Source: Botryosphaeria dothidea (taxonomy: Eukaryota; Ascomycota; Dothideomycetes; Botryosphaeriales; Botryosphaeriaceae). Taken from it: a stretch of DNA of 64,000 nucleotides. A program made the translations under genes and the position numbers. How positions within the stretch are numbered: position 1 is the first letter of the stretch; the number at the start of each line of letters is the position of its first letter. The stretch covers positions 1,550,001-1,614,000 of the forward strand of contig WWBZ02000007.1 in the NCBI GenBank assembly GCA_011503125.2, read 5' to 3'. Under the pieces are notes generated by a model. It ran no database searches. It saw only the letters and a program-made list of their open reading frames with translations, and was not told the DNA's origin. This document shows positions 44,501-54,743 of the stretch, piece after piece.

Positions 44501-45666
44501 TCCTGTCAGTCTTGCAAGATGAACGCCGCGTGTTTGAGGAATCCATGATGGCTTTTGCGTTCATGGCTTTCCATAGGTTAAGCGCAACATAGGTGCTGCT
44601 CCTGAGGGATTTTGCAGCAGCTAGGAAGACGGCGGAGGCTGCCATGGTAGCGACTTTCATGGGCTGTCTGCTAAGTGCTTACACTCCTTTGTCCTGCAAA
44701 GGAGACGCCCTTCAAATCACTTGCAGTAGATTGTATCACTGCTGATCTCCGCTCACGCGAGACATTGCTGGATGTAATGGCCGCGGTACAGCAGATCTCA
44801 CTGCTCTTCATTCTGCCAGTCTATGGGCATAGATTTCGAAACCGAAGACCCGTCCGTCGGCTTAGGTGCGTGGCTATTCGCGGCAATGGCCAGTGGACTG
44901 CACGTATAGCTTACAAGGGTACGCTTGCAGAGAATTCGTACTGCAGGTCTCTCTACCAGACATAGTCGCAGAGCCGAGACCAGGGTCGCGTCAATCACGG
45001 AGGTTCAAGATCAAAAGACAAGGACACTGCCACAGGAGTAAAGGTGGCAGGCTAAGGTCAGTCGTGGACCTTCAGCACGACATGCTGTTCCCGGCTCAGA
45101 CCCATGTACGGAGCAGAGCAAAGGCTGGCGGTATGTACGGCGGATCATTGCGCTCCCTCTCATGGCGAACAAGAGAGGAACCGCACCCAAGATCCATCGC
45201 TGGAGTCCGTTCTCCACTCAACTGACGGTTTTCGTTCTCATGGGCACGCATCAGTCCGTAGACTACGGCACCTCCATCGAAAATGCTTTTATGTGAGTGT
45301 TAAAATTTGCGTTTGGTGAAGAAAAAAAGTCGTAGACGCGCGCGACGCAGAAGTTTTGTAGGAGTGCGCTCCGAGAATCAGCCGAGGTGCGGGCCGCTCG
45401 GCTGCCGAGTCACGTGGAAGAAGGAGATGTGCACAGCCAGAAGGAGCGAGCGCGCGGGCACGGGCCACGCGCGGCAGTGACGCAGCTGCAGGTGCTTTTT
45501 TCCCTGTGCTGCGGGCGCTGGGCGCGGGGCACCCACTCTGACTGGAATTTATTTGGAGAGCCAAAGCGATTTCGGCCAAACTTAGCAACAAACCACCAAA
45601 ATTTCCTTCACCCACCCGGCCCCAGACTCGTGCTGCCATTGCCTCTCCTGAGTCCTGCCTCTCACA
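44501..45666. other. Divergent promoter region, APE2 / purine biosynthesis gene
   Basis: About 1.2 kb between the small minus-strand ORF and the plus-strand purine gene. Short frames on both strands lack motifs. The last 300 bp is GC-rich and should be the core promoter of the purine gene. Confidence 0.45.
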
Positions 45667-47972
45667 ATGGCCACCGACGCGTCGTCGCAGAAGATCGGTA
45701 TGCCGCTGTCCGTCTGCTGTGCGCCTGCCACCCCGCTGACTTCCGTGCCCAGCTATCATCAGCGTCTTCAACAAGACCGTACGTGCGCGCCACCCCGCAA
45801 TCCGTCTGAGCCAATGGAAGCATTGACAATCGTAACACACAGGGTCTTTTGGATCTCACCAAGGGCCTTGTCAAGAACAATGTGAGGTGAGCATCGCCAT
45901 GTTTTGTTTTCAGCCTCATGTCATATCTGCGATTTGTGGCGAGCTCCAATCAACGCACGCCTGATTCATATGCGAGCCCGCGCAGTCCGTCTGAGGCTCT
46001 GCATGTCCGCCACCTTCGTCAGCCGCCATCCTATGCCATTCATCGCCCCTACCTTTAAGAGAAAAGCATCCCGCTGATCCGCATGTCAGGGTTCTGGCCT
46101 CCGGCGGTACCGCCAAGATGATCCGGGAGGGTGGCTTCCCCGTCGAGGATATCTCCGCCATCACCAAGGCCCCGGAGATGCTTGGCGGACGCGTCAAGAC
46201 CCTGCACCCTGCCGTCCACGGCGGCCTCCTTGCCCGCGAGGTCCCCTCGGACCAGCAGGATTTGGTGAAGAAACCAGTCAGCCGATTATCTGATCCTGTG
46301 CTGACTTTTCTGTTAGGCCGACCAGAACATCAAGAAGATTGACTTCTGCATCTGCAACCTGTATGCGCATGACCTGTCTATTTCTAAGGTCAAGAAGTGC
46401 TGATGATGCCCCATCTAGCTATCCTTTCCAGGAGACCGTCTCGAAGATTAATGTCACCATTCCCGAGGCTGTCGAAGACATCGACATCGGCGGTGTCACC
46501 CTGCTTCGCGCTGCCGCAAAGAACCACAGCAGGGTCACCATTCTCTCTGACCCTGAAGACTACCATGACTTCCTTACCGAGCTCGAGCAGAAGGGTGAGA
46601 TCTCCGAGCAGAAGAGGCAACTCTATGCCCTGAAGGCCTTCTCTCACACCGCCGACTACGACACTGCTATATCCGACTTCTTCCGTAAGCAATATGCTGG
46701 CGATGGCACCCAGAACGTCTCTCTGCGCTACGGCACCAATCCCCACCAGAAGCCTGCCGCTGCTTTTGTCCGGGACGGCCGTCTCCCCTTCAAGGTTCTT
46801 GGTGGCGCCCCTGGCTATGTCAACTTGCTTGATGCTCTCAACGCTTGGCCCCTCGTCAAAGAGCTCAAGAACGCTCTAGGCCTTCCTGCTGCTGCCTCTT
46901 TCAAACATGTCTCCCCCGCTGGTGCCGCCATTGGCGTGCCGCTCTCCGAGTCTGAGAGGAAGGTCTACATGGTCGATGACATCGTTGGCATCGAGAAGTC
47001 CGGCCTTGCCCAGGCTTATGCTAGGGCTCGTGGTGCCGACCGTATGTCCAGCTTCGGTGACATGATTGCTCTTTCCGATGAGGTCGATGTGCCCACCGCC
47101 AAGATCATCTCTCGCGAAGTTTCTGACGGTGTTATCGCCCCTGCTTACCAGCCCGAGGCCCTTGAGATTCTCAAGAAGAAGAAGGGTGGCAAGTACCTTG
47201 TTCTCCAGATGGACTTTGAGTTTGAGCCCCCGGTCATGGAGTCTCGCACCGTTTACGGCATCAACTTGTCGCAGCACCGTAATGATGCCAAGATCTCGCC
47301 GGCCACTTTCGGCACCATCATCACCCCTAAGGATGGCAACCTCCCCGAGTCTGCTCTCCGCGACCTGACCGTCGCCACCATTGCCCTGAAGTACACTCAG
47401 TCCAACTCGGTCTGCTACGCGCTCAATGGCCAGGTCGTTGGCCTTGGTGCTGGCCAGCAGAGCCGCATTCACTGCACTCGTCTTGCCGGCGACAAGGCCG
47501 ACAACTGGTGGATGCGCTTCCATGAGCGCACTCTTGGCCTGAAGTTCAAGAAGGGCACCAAGCGTCCTGACAAGAGCAACGCCATCGATCTCCTCTGCAG
47601 CGGTTCCGTTCCCAAGTCCGGCCCCGAGCGCGAGGACTTTGAGAACTTCTTCGAGGAGGTCCCCAAGACGTTCACCGAGGAGGAGAGGACGGAATGGCTG
47701 TCCAAGCTCACTGAGGTGGCGGTCAGCAGTGATGCTTTCGTAAGTTTGTCCGCCATATTGCCACATTACCACATGCCATAAGAGGAAATTTTCTTTGCTG
47801 ACACAATGACAAATAGTTCCCCTTCATCGACAACGTCTACCGCGCCGCTCGCTCCGGCGTCAAGTACATCGCCGCTCCTAGCGGTTCTCAGAATGACCAG
47901 TTCGTCTTCTCGACCGCCGAGAAGCTCGGTATCACCTTCGTGGAGCAGCACATCCGCCTGTTCCACCACTAA
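45667..47972 (+). CDS. ADE17: Bifunctional AICAR transformylase / IMP cyclohydrolase (Ade16/Ade17)
   Basis: Catalyses the last two steps of de novo IMP synthesis: formyl transfer to AICAR, then ring closure. Cytosolic homodimer. Seven exons: 45667-45697, 45753-45778, 45843-45886, 46090-46264, 46317-46360, 46419-47739 and 47817-47972. Joined they give 598 aa, matching yeast Ade16/17 (591-592). N-terminal cyclohydrolase (MGS-like) domain: [44 protein letters not shown]-terminal transformylase: [13 protein letters not shown], the catalytic Lys-His in [11 protein letters not shown], then [22 protein letters not shown] and a C-terminal RLFHH. Five introns are 52-77 nt, but the third (45887-46089) is 203 nt, the longest in the window. 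The two first exons are very short, so splice sites there rest on frame and conserved protein sequence. Confidence 0.96.
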
Positions 47973-48809
47973 ATGGGACAGTGTCAGATAGGCTTTTCAA
48001 AAACAGATGATAGCGGCTGTGTGGGTTTCACATATTCTTCATGATGATAGGCGTTGATCATTCTCCTATTTCCTTTTAACATGATTGGGATTGGTACGGT
48101 TTATACCACTACAAAAAATTGTGATGACGACGATAGTTCCTGCTGATAGGGTAGACGAGGAATGGCAAATCAACTTTGCTTTAACTGATCGTTGCGTTGA
48201 TGCTGCGAACATGCATTAGGTTTTGATTTCACAGTCACATCCAAGTCGTGTCGCGCAGTCATGGATGATAGATAGCCGGAGCCATGGTTTTTGGTTGCTT
48301 TTCTCGAGCTGCGACCCAGACGGGGTAGTCAAACCGGGTTTCCTCCCCAGAATCGGTATATTACACAGCCAAAGAAATGAAGGACCAAAGATCTGTCTGT
48401 GATGTTTCAGATCGTTTTCATGTCTTGATTTCAAGGTTGTTTCTTCTTTCTCTCCTTCCATGCATATCCCCAGCATGGGGTTTTGAATGTGAGCTCAAAC
48501 GCCGTCCCCCATCGTAACTCCTTGCTCCATGCACGCGATCCGTTTTTGTTGTGGAAAAGTGGGGTGTGAAGGAAGAACAATGACAATCGTCCCGCCGTGG
48601 AAATGCGGATGAAAAGAAGAAAGGTATAGCTGGGTTCGGGCCGGGTATAGATGCGCGGTCGTTCGGTCGATGCGGCGGGATAACAGAAGTCGCTTGTTCG
48701 CGGCACCGAGAACTAGCAGGCTAGTTTCGCAACCTGACAACCTTTGCCTCAAACCCAAGCGCAATCCGCGAAGGAGAGAGATCAAGTCGCAGCGGCTCTT
48801 TCTCCCAGC
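47973..48809. other. Convergent 3' region, ADE17 / RPB11
   Basis: 837 bp between convergent genes. It should hold both 3' UTRs. A GTGATGA...CTGA...CTGA arrangement at about 48121-48188 resembles C/D snoRNA boxes but has no terminal stem, so it is not called. Confidence 0.45.
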
Positions 48810-49588
48810 TCAAGCCTCTCCGCCCGCCTTCGCGATCTTCTTCAGCTCCATCTCCTTTGTGAACTCGCGGCTGAAGACCTCGAGGTCCTGAACAACGTCG
48901 CGGCAGGCGTTGACAATGGCTTCCTTGGGGGCGACGGAGCCGTCGGTGCCGACGCGCAGCTCGAAGCTGGCGAAGAGCGGGTGCGGGATGCGGTAGCCGG
49001 CGAAGGTGACGTACTTGTACTTGTGCAGGCGCGCGGTGAGCATGTTGGCGAGCGTGTGGTCCTCCTTGTTGAAGGTGAAGATGGCAGTGTTTGGCACGCC
49101 TATGGTAGAGCCTTGGTCAGTGTCGTAACAGTTCCTCGCGTGCTCTCACTTCTTGTGGGAAGGGAGAGCTGTGGGCAGGTGTGAGGGGACGTACGCGTAT
49201 CGTGCTTCATCTCAACCTTCTTCTCGCCATCGCCGAGCAGGAAGAGCTCGAACCTGTCGAAGCAGGGATCAGCACATATGGGCGGCGTCATGTTGCCGAA
49301 ACAGAGGTGCGAGGTGCGACGGAAAAGGCGGTGGAAATAGAACGCGCGAAAGATGCTTCGCGGATAGCCGGTGCGTGTGGTGTAGGTTTTGTGGAAGATC
49401 TCATGGTGACGAGCGGAGGCGGCGTAGAAGACGGCGCGCTGTCACTTGCGATTGTCACCGCGGCGGGACGGGCGCCGAAGCGGCGGGAAAGGGCGGGTGT
49501 GTTGTGGGTGAATCGTAGGCGACAAAGGTGAAAGTAACTGGGAAGGTAGAGAAAGTGAAAGTCGGTCATACCTGTCGGGAGCGTTCAT
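48810..49588 (-). CDS. RPB11: RNA polymerase II subunit Rpb11
   Basis: Small assembly subunit that pairs with Rpb3, equivalent to half of the bacterial alpha dimer; nuclear. Three exons on the minus strand: 49572-49588 (MNAPD plus two bases), 49195-49253 and 48810-49099, 121 aa, against 120 in yeast. Both junctions restore conserved sequence: APDRFELFLLGDGEKKVEM, then KHDTRVPNTAIFTFNKEDHTL. The dimerisation motif EDHTLANML and the block YRIPHPLFASFELRVGTDG are intact. The first intron is 318 nt, much longer than the window norm; the second is 95 nt. Confidence 0.95.
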
Positions 49589-50386
49589 TGTATCGCGGTG
49601 TGAATGTAGGTGTGCAGAATTAGGTGGAACCAATAAGTCTATGGGTATATGGCAAAGCAAAATGATAAATCCAAAGGCAAAGGCGGTTCGGCGTGTCGAG
49701 TTGAGTCGAGTCGAGTCGCGTCGCGTCGCCGATGGCTCGAGGACGACGATAGTGGAAGGAGTGTCGCAAGGACGGCAGCGATGATGCGCGTGGAAGTTGT
49801 CGCACTAGCTTCCGTTGCCTGCACGCGGAAAAGCCCAAACGCCGGCCGCAGATGATTCAGCCCTACGAGAATGATTAAGTCGTTGCCGGTAACACACCCT
49901 CAAAGAGACTAAGTGATTGATGCGGAATGATATTTTGAGCAATAACCACCTACATCCTCTGCGATCTCTTTTTCTTATATATCATTGCGACTTTATTTGA
50001 TGCAATACATATCCAGCGCACGAGATTCTGAGTTTTTTTCTCTTCTGCACCTGCGAGTTGATTTTGCGCAGAGCAGTTAATTCCAATCCACATCACCATG
50101 ATTCAGTCTTCAGCACATTTTGATTGACATTTTATTTTTATCATGTTTTCATGGAGGGAACAGGTATTTGGTATAGAACAAGATGTTTCAATTCAACTAG
50201 CTACATTCTCGTATTCCTCCAAATTCCTCCACTATATTCAACTTGTCCACTTCGTCAGATGAAAACCCAGAACTCCGTGTCATGCCATTAAAGTCGTAGT
50301 CATATTGAAGCACGGTTCTACCGATGATCGCTTGAGTTTTGTTGCAATTTCGGTGTCGTGTGAAGGTAAATGCTCTCGCAGGTAGT
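49589..50386. other. Intergenic region upstream of RPB11
   Basis: 798 bp between two minus-strand genes. The RPB11-proximal part holds a pentanucleotide repeat. From about 49,900 the sequence is AT-rich and fits the 3' flank of the heat-shock gene. Nothing else is supported. Confidence 0.5.
49696..49730. repeat. Pentanucleotide tandem repeat (TCGAG-type, seven units)
   Basis: Seven consecutive 5-base units: TCGAG, TTGAG, TCGAG, TCGAG, TCGCG, TCGCG, TCGCC. It lies about 110-140 bp upstream of the RPB11 start codon, likely in the promoter or 5' leader, and could vary in length between strains. Confidence 0.7.
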
Positions 50387-51069
50387 TTACTCGATGTTGA
50401 TCCTGCGAGCCTTGGGGGCCTGGGCCTTGGGGACGGTGATGGTGAGGATGCCGTCCTTCAGGCTAGCCTTGACATTGTCCTGATCGACGCGGCCGGGGAA
50501 GCTGAACGAGCGGTGGAATTCGCCAACGCTGCGCTCGCTCACCCAGAACTTGACTTCATCGTTAGGCTTGCCGACCTCCTTGTTTTCGTTGGTCTTGGCC
50601 ACCTCCTTGCTCTTCTCCTGGGGCTCTTCCTCGACGGAGGGCTTCTGGTAGCCATGCTCCTCACCCTCAATGAAACCCTGAGGGCGCTCGCCACGCTCGG
50701 AGTGGTGCTCGGTGCGACCTGAGATGGTCAGAGTGTTGGAGTCGGACCATTCGATGTTGATGTCCTTCTGAGCAATGCCAGGGAGTTCGCCGTGAAGCTC
50801 GTAGGCTTCCTTCTTCTCCGCAACGTCGAACTTGGGAGTGAAAGACCGAATGCTTTGAGTTCCCTGGGAGAAGGAGTGGTGCGAGCGACGCGGTCGTAGT
50901 CGTCGAGGAGACGGAAGAGAGGAGAGAACTCCTGAGTGAAGCGCGGGAACATCGACATGTTGGATAGAGTGTTCGAAGTGTGAACTGATGAGACGAGAGG
51001 CTTCGTGATTTTGAAGGCGCGAGGAAACTGTCGTCGAAGTGCGAGTGTTGCTGGTCGCAGTGATTGCAT
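50387..51069 (-). pseudogene. hsp30: Small heat-shock protein, Hsp20/Hsp30 type, with a frameshift
   Basis: ATP-independent chaperone of the alpha-crystallin family. The minus strand encodes the N-terminal part from ATG 50958 (MSMFPRFTQEFSPLFRLLDDYDR) in one frame. The rest is in the next frame, from SFSQGTQSIRSFTPKFDV through the alpha-crystallin domain (ELHGELPGIAQKDINIEW, TISGRTEHHSERGERPQG), a charged insertion, FHRSFSFPGRVDQDNVKASL and the C-terminal KAQAPKARRINIE, ending at TAA 50387. The two frames meet near 50880, and one missing base there explains the break exactly. Left as is, translation ends after about 45 unrelated residues and the chaperone domain is lost. An ATG at 51069 adds 37 Arg/Lys-rich, acid-free residues in frame with MSMFPRF, like a mitochondrial presequence. 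It could be a true pseudogene or a sequencing error. Confidence 0.75.
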
Positions 51070-51127
51070 GAAACTTGTTCTTTGTTGTTGCTGAACTGGC
51101 GAGCTGAATGCCGTCCATCAGGCACCA

Positions 51128-51156
51128 TTATATACACGCAGTTCTCTCTTCTAGAA
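51128..51156 (-). promoter_or_regulatory. TATA box and heat-shock element of the Hsp20-type gene
   Basis: Read on the minus strand, TATATAA lies at 51128-51134, about 60 bp before the ATG at 51069. TTCTAGAA (inverted nTTCnnGAAn heat-shock element) lies at 51149-51156, 15 bp further upstream. A second inverted unit TTCCGGAA is at 51318-51325. Position and order fit a heat-inducible promoter. Confidence 0.55.
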
Positions 51157-52685
51157 AATACGGATGGCTGCACGAAAGGCAGTAGCATGACGGATGTTGC
51201 ATCACCGGGCGGAGCCTATGGGACTTTCGAGACGGGGCCAGAAGCTTGGAGCTGGATGGCGAATGGTCCACGGGAATTCTACAATCCTTCATGAGATGGC
51301 GCGTCCCTGCTGGAGGCTTCCGGAAGTCTGGTGATCATTCTGGGGTGTTCCTCCACCTGATTGTCGATCACAGAGTCCGTGGCATCGGCGAAGCATCCGG
51401 ACATCTCTAGCACCTTCTGCCAAGCCTGATCACGTGACGCTCACTACCATCTCTAAGCGTCTAGCGAAAGATGCGTTCCATTTCTATCGATGTATGTCTC
51501 TAATGCCAGGGTCTTCGTAGATCTCTAGTTGTCTCTGGCCTTTGCGGAGCATATACTCGATGGCGCTGAAGTCCTTTTTTCCGATCGAGAGATTCTTGTC
51601 GAACTCCTGTCTGCGTGGCGGTCAGCGAATCAATTCTTAACACTGGTTTCCAGCACTATAGATCCATCGAAGAGAGTGAGCATTTGAAAAATGGCTAATC
51701 AGTTAGAAGAAGGTGAGGAATTTCGGACATGATGTTGTTGCAAGCCCAACTATGCTTGCGGAGCTGAAGGAATCGTTCAGATGACCAGACTATTCCATCT
51801 GAGTATCTGCATCATATGAGTGCTTTGGCTTCGCATGGCAAGGATGCGTGCAATATCGCTTGTTCACCAGTCTCAGACATGGCCCGAACTCGCTCGAAGG
51901 ACACTGTCAGAAGTAGGCTGCAGAATGCATGGGAGCTGTGGAGAAGACAACGTCATGCAGATAGTGGATCAAATTGGCGGTGTCTTGCTGCCATCTCAGG
52001 TGGTTTTGAGAAGAGAATATGGCAGGAGATACTTAAGCAGAGCGTTGCCGTTTTGGTCGCCGATGTGCAACGGAATTCTTGGCAAGGACTTTTGCACCGC
52101 GAGATTGCTTTGATCTAGCAAGCCTCTTCTTGTCCTTTTCCCCTTTTTGATAATGCTCCGAGAATCCTGATGAAGTTCCAAGAAGATGTGTTGACTGACC
52201 TTGTGAATTGCTCAAAGTGTTTCCTTGTCTCCTGTAGCCAGCAAAGTCAACAACGTCATCCATTTCCGCCCGGCTCATCCGAAACGCACCGTAGGCTTCT
52301 TCCGAGCGACCCTTAGGCACTGACGATAGAGAGACAGGACGTCTCTCTGCAAGCCTGAATATCTCGGCATCCGTTGTGCAGGGCGTGGGCGCGAAAGCGC
52401 GATGTGAGTGTACGATGCGAAGATGAGGTACGTTGGTGGCCGAGCCGGCGAACAATGCGGAACGACGTAAAGACTGTTTCTTCGGCAGCGGACGTGCGAC
52501 ATCAGCCGCAGACGGGAACGCAAGGGTCTTTTCGGCTCTCGGCCAAGCATCGCGCCGCATCGGCCCCGATGATCCCGAAGACGCGAGGCGGGACGCGGGG
52601 AAAGCTGTCTCGAACCGAACATCCACACACTGGTCACCCATCAACCATTCAACTCGCCTCAATTGGCCTCTCGCATATCGCGAGG
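51157..52685. other. Divergent intergenic region, Hsp20-type gene / FAH-family gene
   Basis: About 1.5 kb. Besides heat-shock-like elements near 51318 no feature is supported. Overlapping frames (for example 209 codons on the minus strand at 52033-52662) have no motif. Confidence 0.45.
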
Positions 52686-53854
52686 ATGACGACCTTCTCG
52701 GTGTGTGTCAACACCACTCACACGCCCCAGCCATCCACCTAGTTAACCACCTGTCCGCGCTCCCAATCCAGCGCCTCGTCCGCTTTCTTGCTCAAGATGG
52801 CCGCATCTACTACGGCGACGCCATACTTCCCTCCAAATCCTCCAGCATAAACACTGCCACTCATGCGCGCATCATAACTGGCAACCCTGTAAGCAGGCCT
52901 CCGCCTCTCTTCCATCGCAACCCTCGAGAAACGCGTATTAACATGTCCTCACAGTTCGACCCCACCCACTCCCCCTCTCCCAGCCAACCAACCGCACCCT
53001 ACACTATCACCTCCCGCACCTCGCTCGTCACTCGTCGTCTTCTCTGCCCGCTCACCCCCGCCACGACGCGCACGATCCGCTGCTTCGGCCTCAACTAAGC
53101 CGCCCACGCCGCCGAGTCGCGCATGCCCCTTCCCACCCACCCGGTCCTCTTCTACAAGCCGCCCACCGCGCTCAACGACCCCTTCGGCGCCATCCCCGTC
53201 CCGCGCATGGCCCAAGAAACCGACGAGTCCACCACCGACGCCAAAATCGACTACGAAGCCGAGCTCGCCATCGTCATCGGCCGCGCCGCGCGCGACGTGT
53301 CCCCCTCGACCGCGCTCTCCCACATCGCCGGCTTCGCCGTCGCCAACGACGTGTCGCAGCGCACGTGGCAGCTGGCGCGCGGCGGCGGTCAGTTGGGGCT
53401 GGGCAAGGGGTTCGACGGGTGGGCGCCGCTGGGGCCGGGAGTGGCCAGCCTCGAAGCGTTGGCCGGCCGGGATCCGGATGAAGGGGCAGGCTTGGCGATC
53501 GGGGCTAAGGTGAACGGGGTGGAGGTGCAGGCGAGCGGGACGGGGGACATGGTGTTTGGCGTCAGGGAGACGGTGAGCTTCCTGAGCAGGGGTACGACGC
53601 TGTTGCCTGGGGATGTCATTTTGACGGGAACGTGAGTATCTTAAATTTTCTTTCTCTGCCCAATCTGAGCTTGAAGAGGCGTTGCGGTTCGAGTTGACTG
53701 ACGCCTCAATCGGTGTAGGCCACAAGGCGTGGGTATGGGTAGGAGTCCTCCGCTTTGGCTCAGGGATGGCGACGTCGTCGAGGTCACCCTCGAGGGGGTT
53801 GGATCCTGCGTTAATAAAGTCGCATTCAGAAAAGATGAGACTCCACAGCCGTAG
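52686..53854 (+). pseudogene. Fumarylacetoacetate hydrolase (FAH) family gene with a nonsense codon
   Basis: Members cleave or decarboxylate acylpyruvates and related oxo-acids (FAHD1/FAHD2, fumarylpyruvate hydrolase, oxaloacetate decarboxylase); the substrate here is unknown. Four exons, 52686-52700, 52772-52888, 52955-53631 and 53719-53854, join into 314 sense codons broken once. The break is a TAA at 53096-53098, exactly where the conserved motif GLNYxxHAxE has its Tyr (here CFGLN, stop, AAHAAESRM). Everything downstream is intact in frame: HPVLFYKPP, the metal-binding DYEAELAIVIGR (Glu-x-Glu type), GFAVANDVSQRTWQ, GFDGWAPLGP, VILTGT and GDVVEVTLEGVGSCVNKVAF. Codons 45-90 show no decay either. 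It could be a recent pseudogene, a base error, or a gene restarted at the ATG at 53123 giving a shortened catalytic domain. Confidence 0.8.
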
Positions 53855-54743
53855 AGAAAAAGAACCTAGCATCGAGCATAAAAGAGTGATGGGGCATTCA
53901 AGCTACGTGCTAGACTATTTTGGTGTACGTCGTAAAGAGCGTGGAAAAAAAAGATAAAGGACAGTAAAGAACGACATGGATGTCAAAGGATAATGAGGGC
54001 TTATATCATAAAGCTAATGAGAGAAATCAGACGCTGAGCCATCCTGGTGGTGAGGGAAACCCGTTTTTGTCTACCTGGAACCAAGTTTTATCCGCAGCGA
54101 CCGGCGCTTTTGGTAAACTCCTAAACTTCTTTTTTCCCGTGTTTGATATGATGGAATCTAAGGAACTACCAGACGAACGAAATGAGAGAATGATTAAGGT
54201 GAACATGAAAGAAAGAATGAAGGTTGCTGCAAGTTCCTTCATCAACATGAGCGGCGCGAAAAGGACGCGGGGATAACGTGTTTCGCATGTGGGCACGGGG
54301 CGCATGTAAGGGTATTTTATGAGTAAGCTGTAGAAAAACGTAGGTTTCAGTGCATCAGCACGCGATTGAGGGTCCGAGGTGGCCGACCGGGAATACATGA
54401 CCACCGGCTGTTGCCAAGACTTGAGCAGCACGCCGAGCCGAGAATTCTGTCCAAAAGGTCGGGCAGCGATTCATGATCGACGGTATTGTCGCTGATGATT
54501 CTAGATACTTGCCCATATTCGAAGGCATTTGATGTAGGAGCGACGACCAGTTGCGAAGGTACTGAAGAGAAAGTATGCGAGTCACTGTGGTGACGAAAAG
54601 GAGTGGTATAATCTTAGCATCATCCAGCGTGATTGTTGGTCGCTTGAATGCAAAGGAATGCATGTATCATCAGCAAGAGCGACGGATCTGGAGCGTGGAA
54701 AGAAGGCGCCGTGGCATCCGTGAAGAGTCGATGCCGTCGAGGA
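53855..54743. other. Convergent 3' region
   Basis: 889 bp between the FAH-family gene and the minus-strand acidic protein gene. AT-richer, with A-runs near 53940. A plus-strand frame of 98 codons at 53980-54276 and a minus frame of 134 codons overlap it; neither has a motif. Confidence 0.45.

Noticed and set aside
48121..48188. C/D-box-like arrangement (GTGATGA, CTGA, CTGA) in the ADE17/RPB11 intergenic region
   Set aside because: No terminal stem, D' and C' spacing unconvincing; short boxes are common by chance.
50867..50892. 26 nt GT...AG segment that would restore the Hsp20 frame if spliced
   Set aside because: Too short for spliceosomal removal (shortest introns here are about 46 nt) and lacks a branch site; a one-base deletion is simpler.
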